Assembly: GCF_019175285.1 (NCBI RefSeq)
Contig: NC_056528.1
Coordinates: forward strand, 17,958,140-18,022,139
Direction: 5' to 3'
Length of the DNA: 64,000 bases
DNA from: Sceloporus undulatus
Taxonomy: Eukaryota > Chordata > Lepidosauria > Squamata > Phrynosomatidae
Position numbers and translations under genes: made by a program. Under the pieces are notes generated by a model. It saw only the letters and a list, made by a program, of their open reading frames with translations, was not told where the DNA came from and did no database searches. Positions 41,880 through 55,600 of this stretch are shown piece after piece. Position 1 is the stretch's first letter. Every line of letters begins with the position of its first letter.

Positions 41880-43486
41880 TCTAAGGATATATTGCTTGGG
41901 ATTTGCAAGAGGGAGGGGATATCGTACCCCACTTTTTTAACTCAAGAAATGGTTCAGGTTTAGCCCATCCTTTTTATTCAGGCTGAAGGAAAAGCAAGGA
42001 GGACACGGTCTCCAGCAAAGCAGACTTTAATTACCTGCAACATTAAGAACCCGCCCAATGAAATTAGGAAAAGATAATGGCCACTAAACTCCCATGTTGT
42101 CTTGATGGATCTCCTTGAGAATACATTAAGACAAGAGGGTACAGAAACCACTAAAAGTTTAATGACTGCAGCAAAAAATTATTAATTGTATACCGTGAGA
42201 AGGAACGAAAGGCACTAAGGATCAGAATGTGATTACAGAAGAAGACAAACAGGGAAGAGCGTATGTTAAGTTAATGTGTTTGCTTATTAGAAACAACCCA
42301 AGCGGACTGCTGAGTAAGTTAAATTCATCATTTTAGCGAGAAACAGAGATAAACAATTACTGTTAGCACTATAAGACTGCAAAGTGCACATAAGTACACT
42401 GGCAATGCATGATGAAATTGCAGCAGCAAATGGGGTTGCAGAATAGGACTGCCAGCAGCCAAGGATGGGCAACCAAAGTTTTCTGCGTATCTCTTTTGTC
42501 TCCTTCGCTACTCCAATTAGTAGATACAGAACACATTTTCAAAGGGGACCTGCAATAAGATGTTGCAGCATGAGGTGCATTCACCATTTTATGCTCTCTG
42601 AGCATGTTCAACATGCCCTCCGATTTGGCAAGGATGGTTCCACTATTTCAGCTGCTTTTCAAATGTCCCAGTTCCTTTGTCCACCTCCCAATTTATTCAT
42701 CCTCAGCTCGCTTCAATTGCTGCAAACTCAGCAGGGAGAAAGGCAAAGGAGGAATCATGTCCTTCCCAGTAGACTCAAGCAAAAGCAAACTGCTGCGGCC
42801 TCTCCTAGCTTGTTTGTTCTTCCACATTATTGCCTTTTTTTGCCATTTTAACCACACTCTGGTATTGTTTCGCCTCATGTGTCCTGCAGGTTTTCATCTA
42901 GGAATCATTGGAGGATATGCTTTCCATCTCTGCCTCGCAAAGAACTCAACAATAGTGGAGAGGCCGAGTTTCAGATAACTACAGCCAATGCTAATTTCCA
43001 GAAATAAGTACCTCTCTGAAGCTCAGGTCCTTTCAAATTCAATACAACGGTATTAGCAATGTTGACTTCGAGGCTATTCAGCTGAGAGGCTCTCAGGAAA
43101 AAAAGTGCATTAGCTTGCAAAGTGCTTTGACCACCACCCTCTTAAGAGCACAAGAAAGCAAATGAAGTCTCCAGCTAGCTCTCAACTGATGAGAATATCC
43201 TTTTTTGAGGGGAGGAAGAACCCTGCTGCACAAAGAGCGACGTGAAACTCAAAAGCTAATCCAAAGCTAGGGTTGCATGCACTGGCAGGTTCATCTTTGA
43301 AAGCATGTCAGGCGTGGAGGTCTTTTGGGGTCTCCAATTGTTGTCCAGAGATTAGAGACGGGAGAGAAGGAGAAGAACATGCAGGAGAGAAAAGAATGAC
43401 ATGGAAACCTTTGGAAGACCATAAAGGCACAAATGAGAGCAAAGTTATGTGTTTATAGTTTTGTTGTGTAGGTATGTTTTAGACAT
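41880..43486. other. intergenic, contains members of an unnamed repeat
   Basis: No gene. 42640-42740 resembles 44885-44975, and 43336-43447 resembles 41203-41312, suggesting pieces of one interspersed family. Confidence 0.45.
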
Positions 43487-43721
43487 ATAGTGGGCCCTTG
43501 GTATCTGCTGAGGTTTGGTTCCAGGACCCACCGTGGATAACAAAATCCGTGGATGCTCAAGTCCCATTAAACACAGTGGATAGCAAAATGATGTCCCTTA
43601 GATAAAAAAAACAAAAAGCAAAATTTGCTTTTTGGAATTTCTACCTTTTTTGGAATATTTTAAAGCCGTAGATGCTTTAATCCATTGTTTAAAAATCCAT
43701 GGATCTGCAGGACTGAATGTA
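43487..43721 (+). mobile_element. Tigger-like DNA element
   Basis: tatagtgggcccttggtatc at the left, ggactgaatgta at the right; body typical of the family. Confidence 0.75.
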
Positions 43722-43724
43722 CAG

Positions 43725-44040
43725 ATAAAATGTCGTGTAGTAGTTCTTATAGAAATAGTCAAAGATTTCCAATACCTTGGATCAATCCTTGACCAAAATA
43801 GAGATTGCAGTTAAGAAATCAGATGAAGATTAAAACGGGGAAGGGCAGCTATGAAAGAACTAGACAGGATCCTTAAGAGATAAAATGGGACACTGAAGTA
43901 AGGACAGTCCAAGCCATTGTATTCCCCATCGCCATGTATGAATGTGAGGGTTGGACAGTGAAGAAAGCAGAAAGAAAGAAAATGAATTCATTTAAGATGT
44001 GGTGCTGGAGAAGAGTGCTGAGGACACCATGGTCAGCCAA
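43725..44040 (+). mobile_element. RTE/BovB-like LINE fragment
   Basis: Plus-strand patches VKDFQYLGSILDQNRDCS, RGRAAMKELDRILK and later a WCWRRVLRTPW-like stretch match the C-terminal reverse transcriptase end of RTE-type LINEs. Degraded. Confidence 0.75.
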
Positions 44041-45094
44041 AAAGTCAAACAAATACCTTATTCAGAAGGGCCAAGAGTGGGAAATCTGAACCAAATGCTT
44101 TCCCAGCTTGAATATAAACCAGCCTGACTTGAGGAAAGTTTGTTTGTGAGTTTTTTTTCCTATCTTCAAATCCGGGAGATGAGTAAAACCAATCCATATT
44201 CTGAAAGATAATGCAAAGCAATGCAAGTGTCATCCATCTGTTTCATTGAAAAATGTCACATTTGAATTCCATCCCCATGAATCCATTGCCTACACATTGA
44301 TCATCCCTTTGAGTCCCACATTTGTCTGTGAGAAACACAACACCACACAATGTTCCCTGCCTGACAGCGGAGTGATTTCAGGATGAGACGTCCGGTTTTT
44401 ATCAAGCTGTGCCCGAGAACCGCTTACTCTTTAATCCTGCTCATCAGCATGAAGAGGAGACTGTGCGGTAATAAAGAAAAACAAAAGCATCAGCGTCAAC
44501 ACAGCAGCTATTTACGCTTGGAAAGAGAAGTCAATATTGCTCACAACATGCCATATCAAGGCTGGCCTGTCAAGGCCAATGAAGTCTCCCTCTTTTGCTG
44601 TCTTGAAGAACTATTTAGCATACAATGGTTAACAAGTGAGATTTGTCATTCTCCTAATGCAAATGTACCTTTCCCAGAATCTCAGGAGGGAGATAATCAT
44701 AAACTAGCCTTAGTGTCTCCTCCGCTGGCCCTGATCACAATTGATTTTAATGATATTAGGGGCTATGCAACCAAATGAAAGAACCCTTGAAGTCAAAATG
44801 TGGAGTATCATTTCTTCCCGATATCACATATCCCCCCATCTATCTTGATTTGGCAGTCCTGATTAATCTGTCATCTCACTTTTTCAGCTGCTTTTAAAAT
44901 GTTCCAGTTTCTCTTTCCTCCATCCACTTTCCCCCTTCTTCCTCAGTCTATTCCAATTGCTGCAATTTGAGTTCAAAGTGCAATAGTAGTCATTTAACGC
45001 AGCAAAAGAGAGAGGAAGAGGCAGAATATTGCCCTTTGCAGTAGGTTCCATAATTTAACCAGGGGGAAGGTGGGGTAAAAATGTAGATAACAAA

Positions 45095-45295
45095 TACAGC
45101 CTTGGTATCTGCTGGAGTTTGGTTTCAGGACTCCCTCTAAATACCAAAATCTGTGGATGCTCAAGTCCCATATATACAGTAGCATAGTAAAATGGTGTAC
45201 CTTATATAAAATGGCAAAATAAAGGTTTGCATTTTGGATTTTTTTTTCAAGTGGTGAATGGTTGAATCTGTGGCTACGGAGGGTCGACTACACAA
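45095..45295 (+). mobile_element. Tigger-like DNA element, diverged
   Basis: ccttggtatctgctggagtt to cggagggtcgactacac. TA ends are damaged. Confidence 0.7.
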
Positions 45296-45384
45296 TGCTC
45301 ACATCACTACACCATGCTGGCTCTCAGGGTCTAAGCAGGGGCACATCAAACTACACAAATAAATGAGGACAATAGCACAGAGCA

Positions 45385-46619
45385 AATTTGGTTTCTAGAT
45401 TTTATTATTTTTCACATGACGAGAGAGACCAACATTGTAACGGAGAAGAACGGATTATCTGGACAGCCTTCTAGGACCAATCCCCCTCTGAGTACTTGCT
45501 GAAGTGGAAACAATCGGACAAGCCGAGGCCTCGAATGAGTTTCGGAAAGGCACGAGGGACACATTCCTCCAGACCAGCCTGCTGCGGAGAGCGAGCGAGC
45601 AAGCAGGGAGGCAATCCAACAAAGTCATTTCAGCAGACAGATTCTGGCAAAGGAGCTGGAGCTGCTGCCGGCCGCTGCCGTCACCACCGCCGGGCAAGTC
45701 GGCTCCCGACAGATGGCTGCGTTATCACACACTACGTTGGATGCGAGCACAGAACATCCCGATTTCGTTTACATGTTAACATTCAAGCTTCCTGCTAATT
45801 GCCGGCAGAACCTTGCGTTCCCCCGTTGCAGATGCCAGCGCGTGAGCAAAATAAATTTGGGAGAGACAGAATGGGAGTGCTAAAATCTGCCGCCCTTACC
45901 CCTATCCCCAAATACACACACATGAACGCACGCACACATATATATACAAGCAGCTTCATCCCCCAGCTGGTGCCTTCATGCTCAGAGAACAAAGAAGAAA
46001 TGCATTGCTAACTCCCGGCCTGAAAGTAACCATAGCCCCCCTGGAATCCACTCAGGTTGAGGCACATCATGGAAGGTTTTCTGGAGAGTTGTGTCCAAAG
46101 GAATGACGGATTTGGGGGAGCATCACCGTAGTCCACGATGGCCAACCGTGGGAGGTTGGGGACAGCATTCACTTGTTAAGAGACATTGAGGGGCTGCACC
46201 CGTGTATCATATACCTCATTGAACTTTAATATGCCCCCCAATACCTTCTAGGGGATGTTGGGGGTATTTTTTACAATGTTTTAAGGCACTCTGGAATAGT
46301 TTTAACTTCCAGTTATTAAAAAAAGGCTTTTAAAATGGCCTGGGAGGAGGGACTGAAAACATGGTAAAAATGACTCGTAGGAGGTTACAGAAACAGCACT
46401 GCAGGGGCTGCATACAGCCTGCAGCCTATATTCTGCCCTAGTCAGTGATTCCTTACCAATCCTGGTTTTGCCAATAAAGCCAGGACAAAAAAGACACCGC
46501 TGCATCTCAACCAGGGAAGTTTGTAATGGCTAGAATACAAGAGAGCGCAAGAGCACACATGTCCATGTGCGACAGACTGAGGCCACTGCAGAGTCACAGA
46601 GCAGATTAGTGCAGGTCTG
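45385..46619 (-). other. putative PNPLA7 3'UTR
   Basis: Extends from the PNPLA7 stop to the candidate AATAAA at 45401-45406. It is repeat-poor compared with its surroundings, which is consistent with a UTR. Confidence 0.35.
45401..45406 (-). terminator. candidate PNPLA7 poly(A) signal
   Basis: AATAAA on the minus strand about 1.2 kb downstream of the PNPLA7 stop. If used, the 3'UTR spans about 45385-46619. That stretch includes a GC-rich piece near 45655-45710 and no recognised repeat. This is inferred only from the hexamer. Confidence 0.35.
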
Positions 46620-46688
46620 TCATGCTGCTTGCTGGCTGTCCTGGATGTTAACGCTGTTACGTTTCCGGAGCCGGACTTCTTGATCCTG
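46620..46688 (-). CDS. PNPLA7: PNPLA7 last coding exon and stop
   Basis: Acceptor is a tandem CAGCAG, so the exon may start at 46688 (QDQEV) or 46685 (DQEV). Encodes [20 protein letters not shown] then A and TGA at 46622-46620. The basic LRKR block resembles human SSLRHRHPS, but similarity is weaker here than in the other exons. Confidence 0.75.
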   Translation of the reverse strand, partial: QDQEVRLRKRNSVNIQDSQQAA

Positions 46689-49600
46689 CTGGGAGCAAGA
46701 GGAGAGCAAGAGGGTTCAGTCAGCTAGGCTTGGTGTGTTTGGGTGTGTAGTTGCATTAGCAATTTCCAAGTGCCTTGTTTGGCTCCACCCTCTAGGCTCA
46801 AGCTTAGAGATGCAAAATTTAAACTGTAATGAAGAAATCATTTTACAATCCTTTCAGTTAATTTTTTGAGTTCCCTTCTGACTGTAACACTGATGGTAAA
46901 CAACAACAACAGCAACTGCGTATTTCATTTTTAAAAAAGCACTCAGATTTCAGGGACTGATGGTTGTAAAGGTACCCTTGATAAAGATCTGAGCAATCTC
47001 ATGGATGAGAGAGAAATAACCTTAACAGTGCTTCATTCAATTATTTCATTGCATCCTCTGTGGTCTCCTCTCTCCCAGCCCACAAGATTGCCCAAACTCT
47101 TTCCCTTGTTTATTCCTACAACACCGCCAGCCTTGGATTCCAGATATTTCATAAACTTTTTGTGTACTGTCAAAGGTGGAGTGTCAGTGCTTCCTGTGGC
47201 AGGCTGCAATAAAAAATGAGTTAATGTAACAGAAAATATTAACATCTGTTTGTAATTATTCAGGTTGCAGTGGGTCTGTAGACTGTAAGTACACAATAAA
47301 AGAGACTGATTGCTTGCATCTGAGCAAAGTCCTGGTGTTTCCATCTCCTGATCTCACTCCTAGGCTGTTCTAAGATCAGAAGCTGGCCTTAAGCACAAGC
47401 AGAATACTTCCAACTTCACAGGGGAATAAACAGATAGATTCTGGACAAACTGTGATGCTTAGGGACTCTTTTGGCAAACCACGCTCTCCTGTCACATCCT
47501 TTTCTCACTGGGCCACCCATACCCACTGCCTTAAAGGCAGACACCTGAACCCAGCAGGGCTCAAGGGAGGTCTTACTGAGTCAGAGTCTTCTCCAGTCTG
47601 GCTGCTCAGAAAATCTACGTAGTCATCCTTTTGGCTGCCAAGAACCTCCTCTTCATACTCTGTCTGATAGTCGGATTCATCTGAAAAAGAACAAGGTTTA
47701 GGGAGAAAGACTGTCGCAAAAGCCAGCAAACATCAGAGAGGGCGAAAGGGAAGTTCAAAGCTTTTTAACAGTCTACTCTGATAGCACATTTTGCTCCTGG
47801 GAATCTGTGTTTTAATCAAAAGGAGAACTTTTCTCTCAACTCTTTGTGGTTCTTTTGGCAGGGATGAACAGGTCTACTCTGACATCAGGTTCTCAAATTG
47901 CTGACATATTTGTCCTATCTGGCACTGGAAGTTTTAACTCTGCCAGACTGCAATTTGAATTTCTTCCAAAGTCATCCCTAAAATGGATGCTTGACGTTGC
48001 TGGCAGCCTGCAACAGAGAAAGAGTATGGACTCTGTGTTACACTAAGAGTTACTCCTAGTCCCATTTTGCATGGGTTCATGTTACTGGCTTCCACACAGA
48101 GCCACACGGAGGGATTTACATTTTTTAAACAACAACAACAACCCTGTCTCATTGGGATCAAAATTGGGACTCAAAGCAGCTCACAATTTTCATTACAGAC
48201 CAGGTCTGCCTCCAATGTTAAATGCTCACTAAGGTATGTCTTGAAGGACTAGGAGTGAAAAATCCCTAATGAAGCATATATGAACCTTTTTTGTAACATA
48301 TTAGCCGCTGGTGTGAAATGCCTCATTCCAAAACACGCTTGCAGAGCAAACAGTGCCAGATGGTAAAAATAAGTGAGCCACGTGGCACCCTACAAAGGAA
48401 GGCAACTTTTTCAGTGGACAGGAGTAAAAGCGGATGTTGGAGATCGACGCCGAGAAGAATCAAAGCCTTGGGAGAGAATTGCCAAGGGAAGGTGGCGCAA
48501 CAAAAGGCGAGACTACTCACCATCCACCACAACGGGCTTGACTGGCTCAATCCGGGAGACTATTTCAGCTAAGTCAGTGAAGGATGTTGTGGGGCAAGTC
48601 ACAAGCTGCAAGAGAAAAAAAGAGAAGGATGCACAGTTACATCATTGCCACGGGCTTCTATGTCTCTTATGTTTGTTCCTGATGCAAATCAAAGACTTGA
48701 TGTCAAGTTGGGGATTAGAAAAAAAACAAAGGCAGCCAACAGGGGATTGCTGGTGCAGCATGGGAGCAAACAGCTTGCACAACAAATACACACAATGAAA
48801 TCTTATCTCTGCCACCAGCTAGCTAGCTTACCCTGCCTAAGCCACACGCTCAGAAGACCAAACTAGACTCTTTTGTACTGTTGGTCAGTGTGCAAGGGAA
48901 TGGGTGAGGCGGGGTTAGGATAGAGATATCCCTACTATGGCTACCACTTGAAGGGAAACATTGATGCTTAAGGTCAAACAGCAAGGTAACTAAAATCTGA
49001 ATATCTCATATCTGAACTGCTTAGGACCAGAACTGTTTTTGTTTCCTGATTTTTGAATATTTGCATAAACATAATGAGGTATCTTGAAGAGAGGACCGAA
49101 GTTCATACATGAAATTCTTATGTTTCATATAGACTTTATACACATAGCCCTTCAGGTAATTTTATGCACAATATTTGTAATAGTTTAGTGCATGAAAGGA
49201 AGTTTGTATACATGGAACCGTCAGAAGGCAAAAGTGCCACTATCTCAGTCACCCATGAAAAAGGTTTTGGATTTTGGAGCCTTTCGAATATCGGGGTAAG
49301 GGAGACTCAACCTGTAGTTACAAATAGCAGGTTACTTATAATTAATTCCATTTCCCAGGATTTTTTGCATTGTACTTCAACAGTAATGTAATGAGGCATA
49401 ACTTTATTCCTCGGGGTGGTAAAACTGCTTATAGCTGCACAAAGTGTGTGATGCCGCACAGGAGGAATAGTATACAATTCAAGTGCTGTCTATTACGCTG
49501 TAGTCTCATGCTTTGCTATGGGCACTCAGGTGATGAAATTGATGTGAGGCAAGTGTGTTTTGCATTAGAAGCCACTGGCTTGTAGTGTTTGTTTAAAAAG

Positions 49601-52600
49601 AAAACAGGAATCTCAGTTTCTGCTCATTTTCCCATCTGAGAGACTGCAAAGAGAATTTACTGAACAACGCCGCAGAGAACGGAGAATGTATTACAGGGTG
49701 TTAGCCAAAGGTCTTAAAAATAGTTACAGATACAATCCTACTGGCTCACCAAGACTTATTTATCTAAGCTGAAAAGCACTCAACTCAGTTTGCCATAAAA
49801 TATGACAGTCTTTCCTCTCTTTTAGACAGGCATGTAATCTCTATATTACAATCCAAAATACGGTGCTTCAAATGGCAAATTCTGGACACATTCTGATGAG
49901 ACACAGAGGCAGAATAGCAGATATTGCCAGTTGCTAGTATTCAATCTGCATATATCTAAAAAAGAAAGAGGCTCTAGAAGTTTGGGCAACCATATTTGTC
50001 AGAGATTCACATTATATACAGTGACAAAAGGGCTAATGTTGGTTCTGCAGGAATCAAGTCTGGATTAGCTTTTTCTGTGCAGAAAGAGATGCAAAACACT
50101 GAGTAGGTCTTCAACTTTTCAGCTCTATACTGTGTGGTGTTTTTTTTTAAATAGCATGTTTCTAGTTTTCATGGATGAAAATAAAAGGTTTGAAAGCCAT
50201 GGAGAAAAACCTGCTACAATTGCAGAAACCTGAAGGGCAGCTCCATGGGTTTTCTAGCTGTCAGGAGTACAGCTTGACTGGCTATGAAACTCCTTTTTTT
50301 CCTTGATTCAACTCACTCCAGATAGGTGACATCCTATGCAGTTAATGTTTGCTCCACATGTACGGTACTCCTTCTGACCCATGCAACACCCTAGGTAACC
50401 TGCAGCTCAACATCACTTCACAATCTTTTCCCCATCCATCCCAATATATTACCATGATCCCAGAGACTGCATGAAACCGATCTCTTAACAGTGGGCAAAG
50501 CCGGATGCTCTCAAAATCTGTCAAGTACACGCTATCTTCCCTTTGGGAACTGAAAGTCCTAACATCTTTCTCAAGTGCTGAGGATCTTACACTCGGGCTG
50601 CTGTTGAGAGTCTGCAGCAGACGGTTGGGATTTTCATGTTGTATAATGCCCCCTCCCACGTAATAACTCTTAGCCTCTTAAGACACTGCAGACCACAGAG
50701 TAAAGGGATATTTACTTTACCACTTAATAATGTCTTTCTACCCAGCTTATCAAACCAAGACAGTAGCTTTTAATGAAAATCCAAGTGAAAGTACATTATA
50801 ATCAGGGTGCAGGCCGGGGTGCCATCTCTTCTGGCCGAACAGATGTTACAGCCCAGGTTTGAGGCTCTTCTTTTCAAAAGAGGTGGAGAATCTTGGTGTC
50901 TATGAAGGGAAACATACCCTATAGAGGGGTGGAAAACTGCTTGGGGTTAGGGGTCTGCTCTGCTCCCCAATGAGACCTTGGAAGACTACGATCCTTGTTG
51001 CATCTTTCACAAAAAATGGGACCACCTCTTTTCTTTCTCTTTCTGAAACCTCTCTTTTCTCGCTTCCTTCCTGCTCAGTGACCTGGCCAAGAGTATATGA
51101 GATGGGTCTTAGCTGAAGTCTGAACTGAATGGTGGCTGGGAGTTTGTCTGAAACAAGAGAGAGGCTTCCACAAAGAGTGGAATGCTTTCCAAAAAAACAC
51201 TGCCTTTCCCCATGATTTGGCTAATGGGTAGCCAAGCTTAGACAGCCAGGTTGGCCAAACCTCCAGTGATTTTGGAGAACTTCCACAATTCTCCACCACT
51301 GGCCATGGTGGGGCAAGGCTGGTGTGACTTGTAGTCCAAAGCCTCTGAAATGTCAATGGCTCCCCAGCCCTGGTCAGACAGTCAACGGACATCATGAAGA
51401 GGCACAACAGTGAAAGTGAAGGGGGTGTCACTTGAGGTCTGTTGTGACTTGCTCCTCCAGTATGAGGTCTATTGTTTACTTTCAAGACTCCACAGCCTCC
51501 TCCACCATTGGGATACTCACACATGAAGGTTTGGATTTACAGAGCTCCTGCCTGTCCTTCAGCATCTTGTCCAGGACTCCACTCCTGCACCAGACATTAA
51601 ATACTGTCCTCCCATGTTGATAGCCTACTTCCTGAAAAGAGAAGAGGACATGTTCAGTAGCAGTAGCTGGGCTGGGTTCATTTGCCAAAGGCACATTGGA
51701 AGAGGATCCAGAACTCTGACCCTACCTCTTACAAGTTAGTAGGTGGACAGAATCCACATGGTTGGCCTTTCGCTCAGTTCAACTAGACTTAACTGTTGCC
51801 ACTGTTTAAGAATTAACATTTTTTCAGCTCCCCTGGTTGATGGGAAATGCTGAAATCTTGTACTGAGGATAGAATCTGAAGCTTATGAACACACTTCATA
51901 ACAAACCCATCTGTTTCTTCTCTCCTACACCTGCCACTCACACAGATTTCATCAAACTTTCCAAAGTCTAGAGTGCCATAGCGGTCAATGGGCGGTCGGA
52001 TGTATTCGCAGTAGTCACTGCTCTTGACCATCTCCAACTGCCGGACACAGCACACGTAGGCAAGCCTGGTCTGGATCTCAGCCATGTTCAGGACCTGCCA
52101 AAAGCAAAAAGCAACAGTGGTGTTAACTGGAAAAACAGGGGGATGGCTGTTCCCAAGTGCCTTCAAAAACTGCAGCCTTCCCCTGAAAATCAGTTTAGTG
52201 AGCATCCTGCAAACTGTTTAGTCAGTATGCTGAGAATTGCATGTTAGATATTCTCAGAGAAGACTGGGCTGGAAGCCTCCACAGTTAAAATAGGCCTGAA
52301 ATTGGGTTGTTAGTGTGATGTAGACAGGGTCACGCTTATCCAAGGCATAAAAATACACTTAGGCTTAGAACCATGCCTGGCCTTTTCCACTGAGTGCTTC
52401 CTTTCCAATCCAACCTCTCTATGTTTTTCATGTTTAAGACCAATGTGGTGACAGGAGGCCAAAAGGAACTGTAAATATGGTCTGGTTTTCAGAGCTTGTA
52501 AAGTTGCAATTCTGAGAGCTGGTGTGCAAAAAAGTAACTTCTCCAAGCTCTATTTACTCTGCCGCCTTGACAATGGATGCTTCCAAGAGTCTTTGTAACT

Positions 52601-55600
52601 ACGGCTGGCCCTCGACATTTGCGGGTTTGACTTTTGCGGATTTGATTATTTGTGGTTTTGATAAATATGTTCTCTATGAATCTCTAAGTTCTCCAGTGCA
52701 ACTCTACCAGAAGTTGACCATAGAATTGTGCTGGAGAACCTAGGTAAAATAAGAGTGGTTTTTTAAAAATGTATGGTTTTTCCACATTCATAGGAGTCCT
52801 TCAGCCCTAACTCCAGCGAATGTGGAGGGACCACTGTACAATGCACCCTTGAAAATATGTTGTTGCCCAATATTTGTAGCTCAAGAAAAAAAAACTGCTA
52901 GCCTTATTTGACCATGCATATTTCTCCTATTCATCAGGAGAACAGTGATAACGTTGAAAAAGAACTCTGCTTTATGAATGTTTCCAGTTCTTTGGTATGC
53001 TTATGTGGCCCCCCGGAAGTGACCAGGCCAGTAACTTTCAAGGATCATGAGGTATACCTTCACTTTCTCTACCAGAGGGTTCCACCGCTTCCACAGCAGC
53101 CACCATCCAGAGAGGGCATCACCGTAATTGGTGAGGTTGGTCTCATCCCTGCTGCCCACATCGATGGCGATGACCACTTTCGCTCCCATGGACCTTGCAA
53201 CGTCCGCTGTTGGGATAACAAAGAAGAGTCTGCCACAGCATTGCAATACGGCCTGGCATGAGGCAATTCTTTTTTGGCAGGGTGTCTGCCACTCATCTTC
53301 CATGTCTGACATTTGGTGGCATTGCTCCAAAGAGAGGGTCATTTCACCTTCCAAAATGCTCTCTCGGAAATTCTTCCCCTCTCAGCAGAATTAGGGTAAT
53401 TTATATGCCCCAGTAATTTATTGGCCCTCCTTGTTCCCGTAATTTGCTTTTTAAACCCAAACATTGAAAAGCATTTCTTCAGATAAAATAAAAGGGCCTT
53501 TGCAGAGAAAGAGTGACTCAGTGTCCCTCAGGGAGGCGAGGGTGAGAAGACAAGAGGAACAGCAAGTGAAGGAGGCCAACAAAACAGCATCATGACAAGT
53601 GTGCCATTTCAGATTGCAGCTGGTGATGGAAAGCAGCACGGTGGGCTGAGAGCTTCTCAGCAAGGTTTAAAGGCCTTCTCCTGCATACATTTAAGCTTAC
53701 ATTTCAAAGAGAGACAGCACAATCTGGCACTGCCACTTATTTTATTTTAACTTTTTCTGTATTGATTGTTGTTTTAATTCTGATGTAAGCCGCCCTGATC
53801 ATTGGAAGGGCGGGATATAAATAAAAATTTTATTATTTATTTATTATTTATTGATTCCTCTTAACTATAACAAAGTTGAGAGTCATGATGATTTACAACT
53901 GGATTAGGAGTAGGAAAAACCCAGCTCCACATTTCCACTCAGTCAACTCTGGACCATTCCCAATCCCTTTCTCAGCCTCTCCTACCTCACAGGGTGGTTG
54001 TGAGGAGGGAGGAACACCATCCTGGAATGTATTTTGATAGGGCATAGTGAGAATGTAATCAGCCTAGGCCTAAAGCTCACCTAATTCACAGGGCAGTGTG
54101 GTATAGCAGTTGGACCAGCTTTCTTCCAACCTGACAACCCACAAACATGTGTTGGAAGACAACTGCTATCATCTCCAGTCAGTAGAGCTGTGTGGGAAGG
54201 GTGCCAGGTTGGTAAATAATGAGTTAAAATGTGAGGAAAGAAGCAAGGTGACACACGTCCAGATCCACATTCTGCTATCAGATTCAGATCACATTCTCTC
54301 ATCATCTACACCATCCAATGAGGGTATTAAACCTAGAAGTATGAGAATGGAGGAAGACAGAAAGGAAGAGAACAATGGCCGATCATACCACCTTCACTTC
54401 CTTGGGAGATGGGCAGGATCATGATTATGACAATCTCAAAGTTTGGAAAAGTTTCTTTTGTGGGCTACAACTCCCAGCCAGCATGGTCTCGGTCAATCAT
54501 ATTTCTTGCTGGGGAACCCCAGGAGTTACAGTTCAAAAAGTAACTTATCCAAGCTTTTTTATTACCGCCACAAATATTCAAATGCTCTATTAGCCAGTAG
54601 CTTGATGTGGAAGGAGTAACTGGTTTGATTAGGATTTAGTCACAGAGTTCAACTCACTGAAATCATCAGGTCTGATATTAGTCATGACTAACTTGAATCT
54701 AATCATCTCTCTCTATAAATGACATCTGGATCCAACTCCTAAGAAGTTGACTTTTTAGCAGGTTAGCCCAAGTCCCATTTAAAAGTTCGGTCTTTTTTGC
54801 AGTCTGATGCCCACCCCTTGTTTCCTTGCCATAGTCCAATATCCAAAGGATACCTTGGCAAGCACAAATGCAAGAGAAATTCTAATCTAAAGATCAAGCT
54901 GCAAAACAACAGGCAAACAGATTGTATGAAAGGACAGCTGCAACGATACCTGGGAGATTGTTGATGTAACCGCCATCCATCAGGAGGTGTCCGTCTTTGG
55001 GATCACAGAGCGGAGGCAAGTAGCCGGAGAGGGACATGCTGGCCCGGATGTACCGCCACAAACAGCCTGCAGGAAAAGGCAGAGAAGGGATCCATCTCCC
55101 CCTGAAGGTAAAAAGAAGCAGCAGCAAAGCTATTCTAACCCTAACCTACCCCACACCCTCCCCAAGACAGAGAAAGGATTGAAGCCAGCGCAGTGCAACA
55201 GATGGAATGCTGGTCTTTTGCCAAAAGGAACCTGAGTTCAAATCCTTGCTTTATAGTTATAAAGCTCATTGGGCAACCTTGGACCAGTTGTGATAGCTTA
55301 CCATAACACACCTCACTGGACTGCTACAAGGGTAAAATCACAGCATTATAGAGTTCTGCACAGCAGGATGTTGGACTAAACCAGTGTTTCCCAAACTTTC
55401 GTCCTCAAGATGTTTTGCACTAAAGTCCAAAACATCTGGAGGACCAAAGTTTGGGAAACATTGAATTAGATGATATTTTAAAATGGAATAAAACCTCATG
55501 CCTGTTGCTGTTGCATTGAGCTCCTGTGATCAAAAACATGATAAATAAGCATGCTGATTTATTAGATTGGGACAAGTAGTTAGGGGGTGGCGTTTGGGGA

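Noticed and set aside
42465-42978. Two overlapping 124-128 codon plus-strand frames in the intergenic region
   Set aside because: Translations are not protein-like and part of the sequence recurs near 44885 as a repeat.
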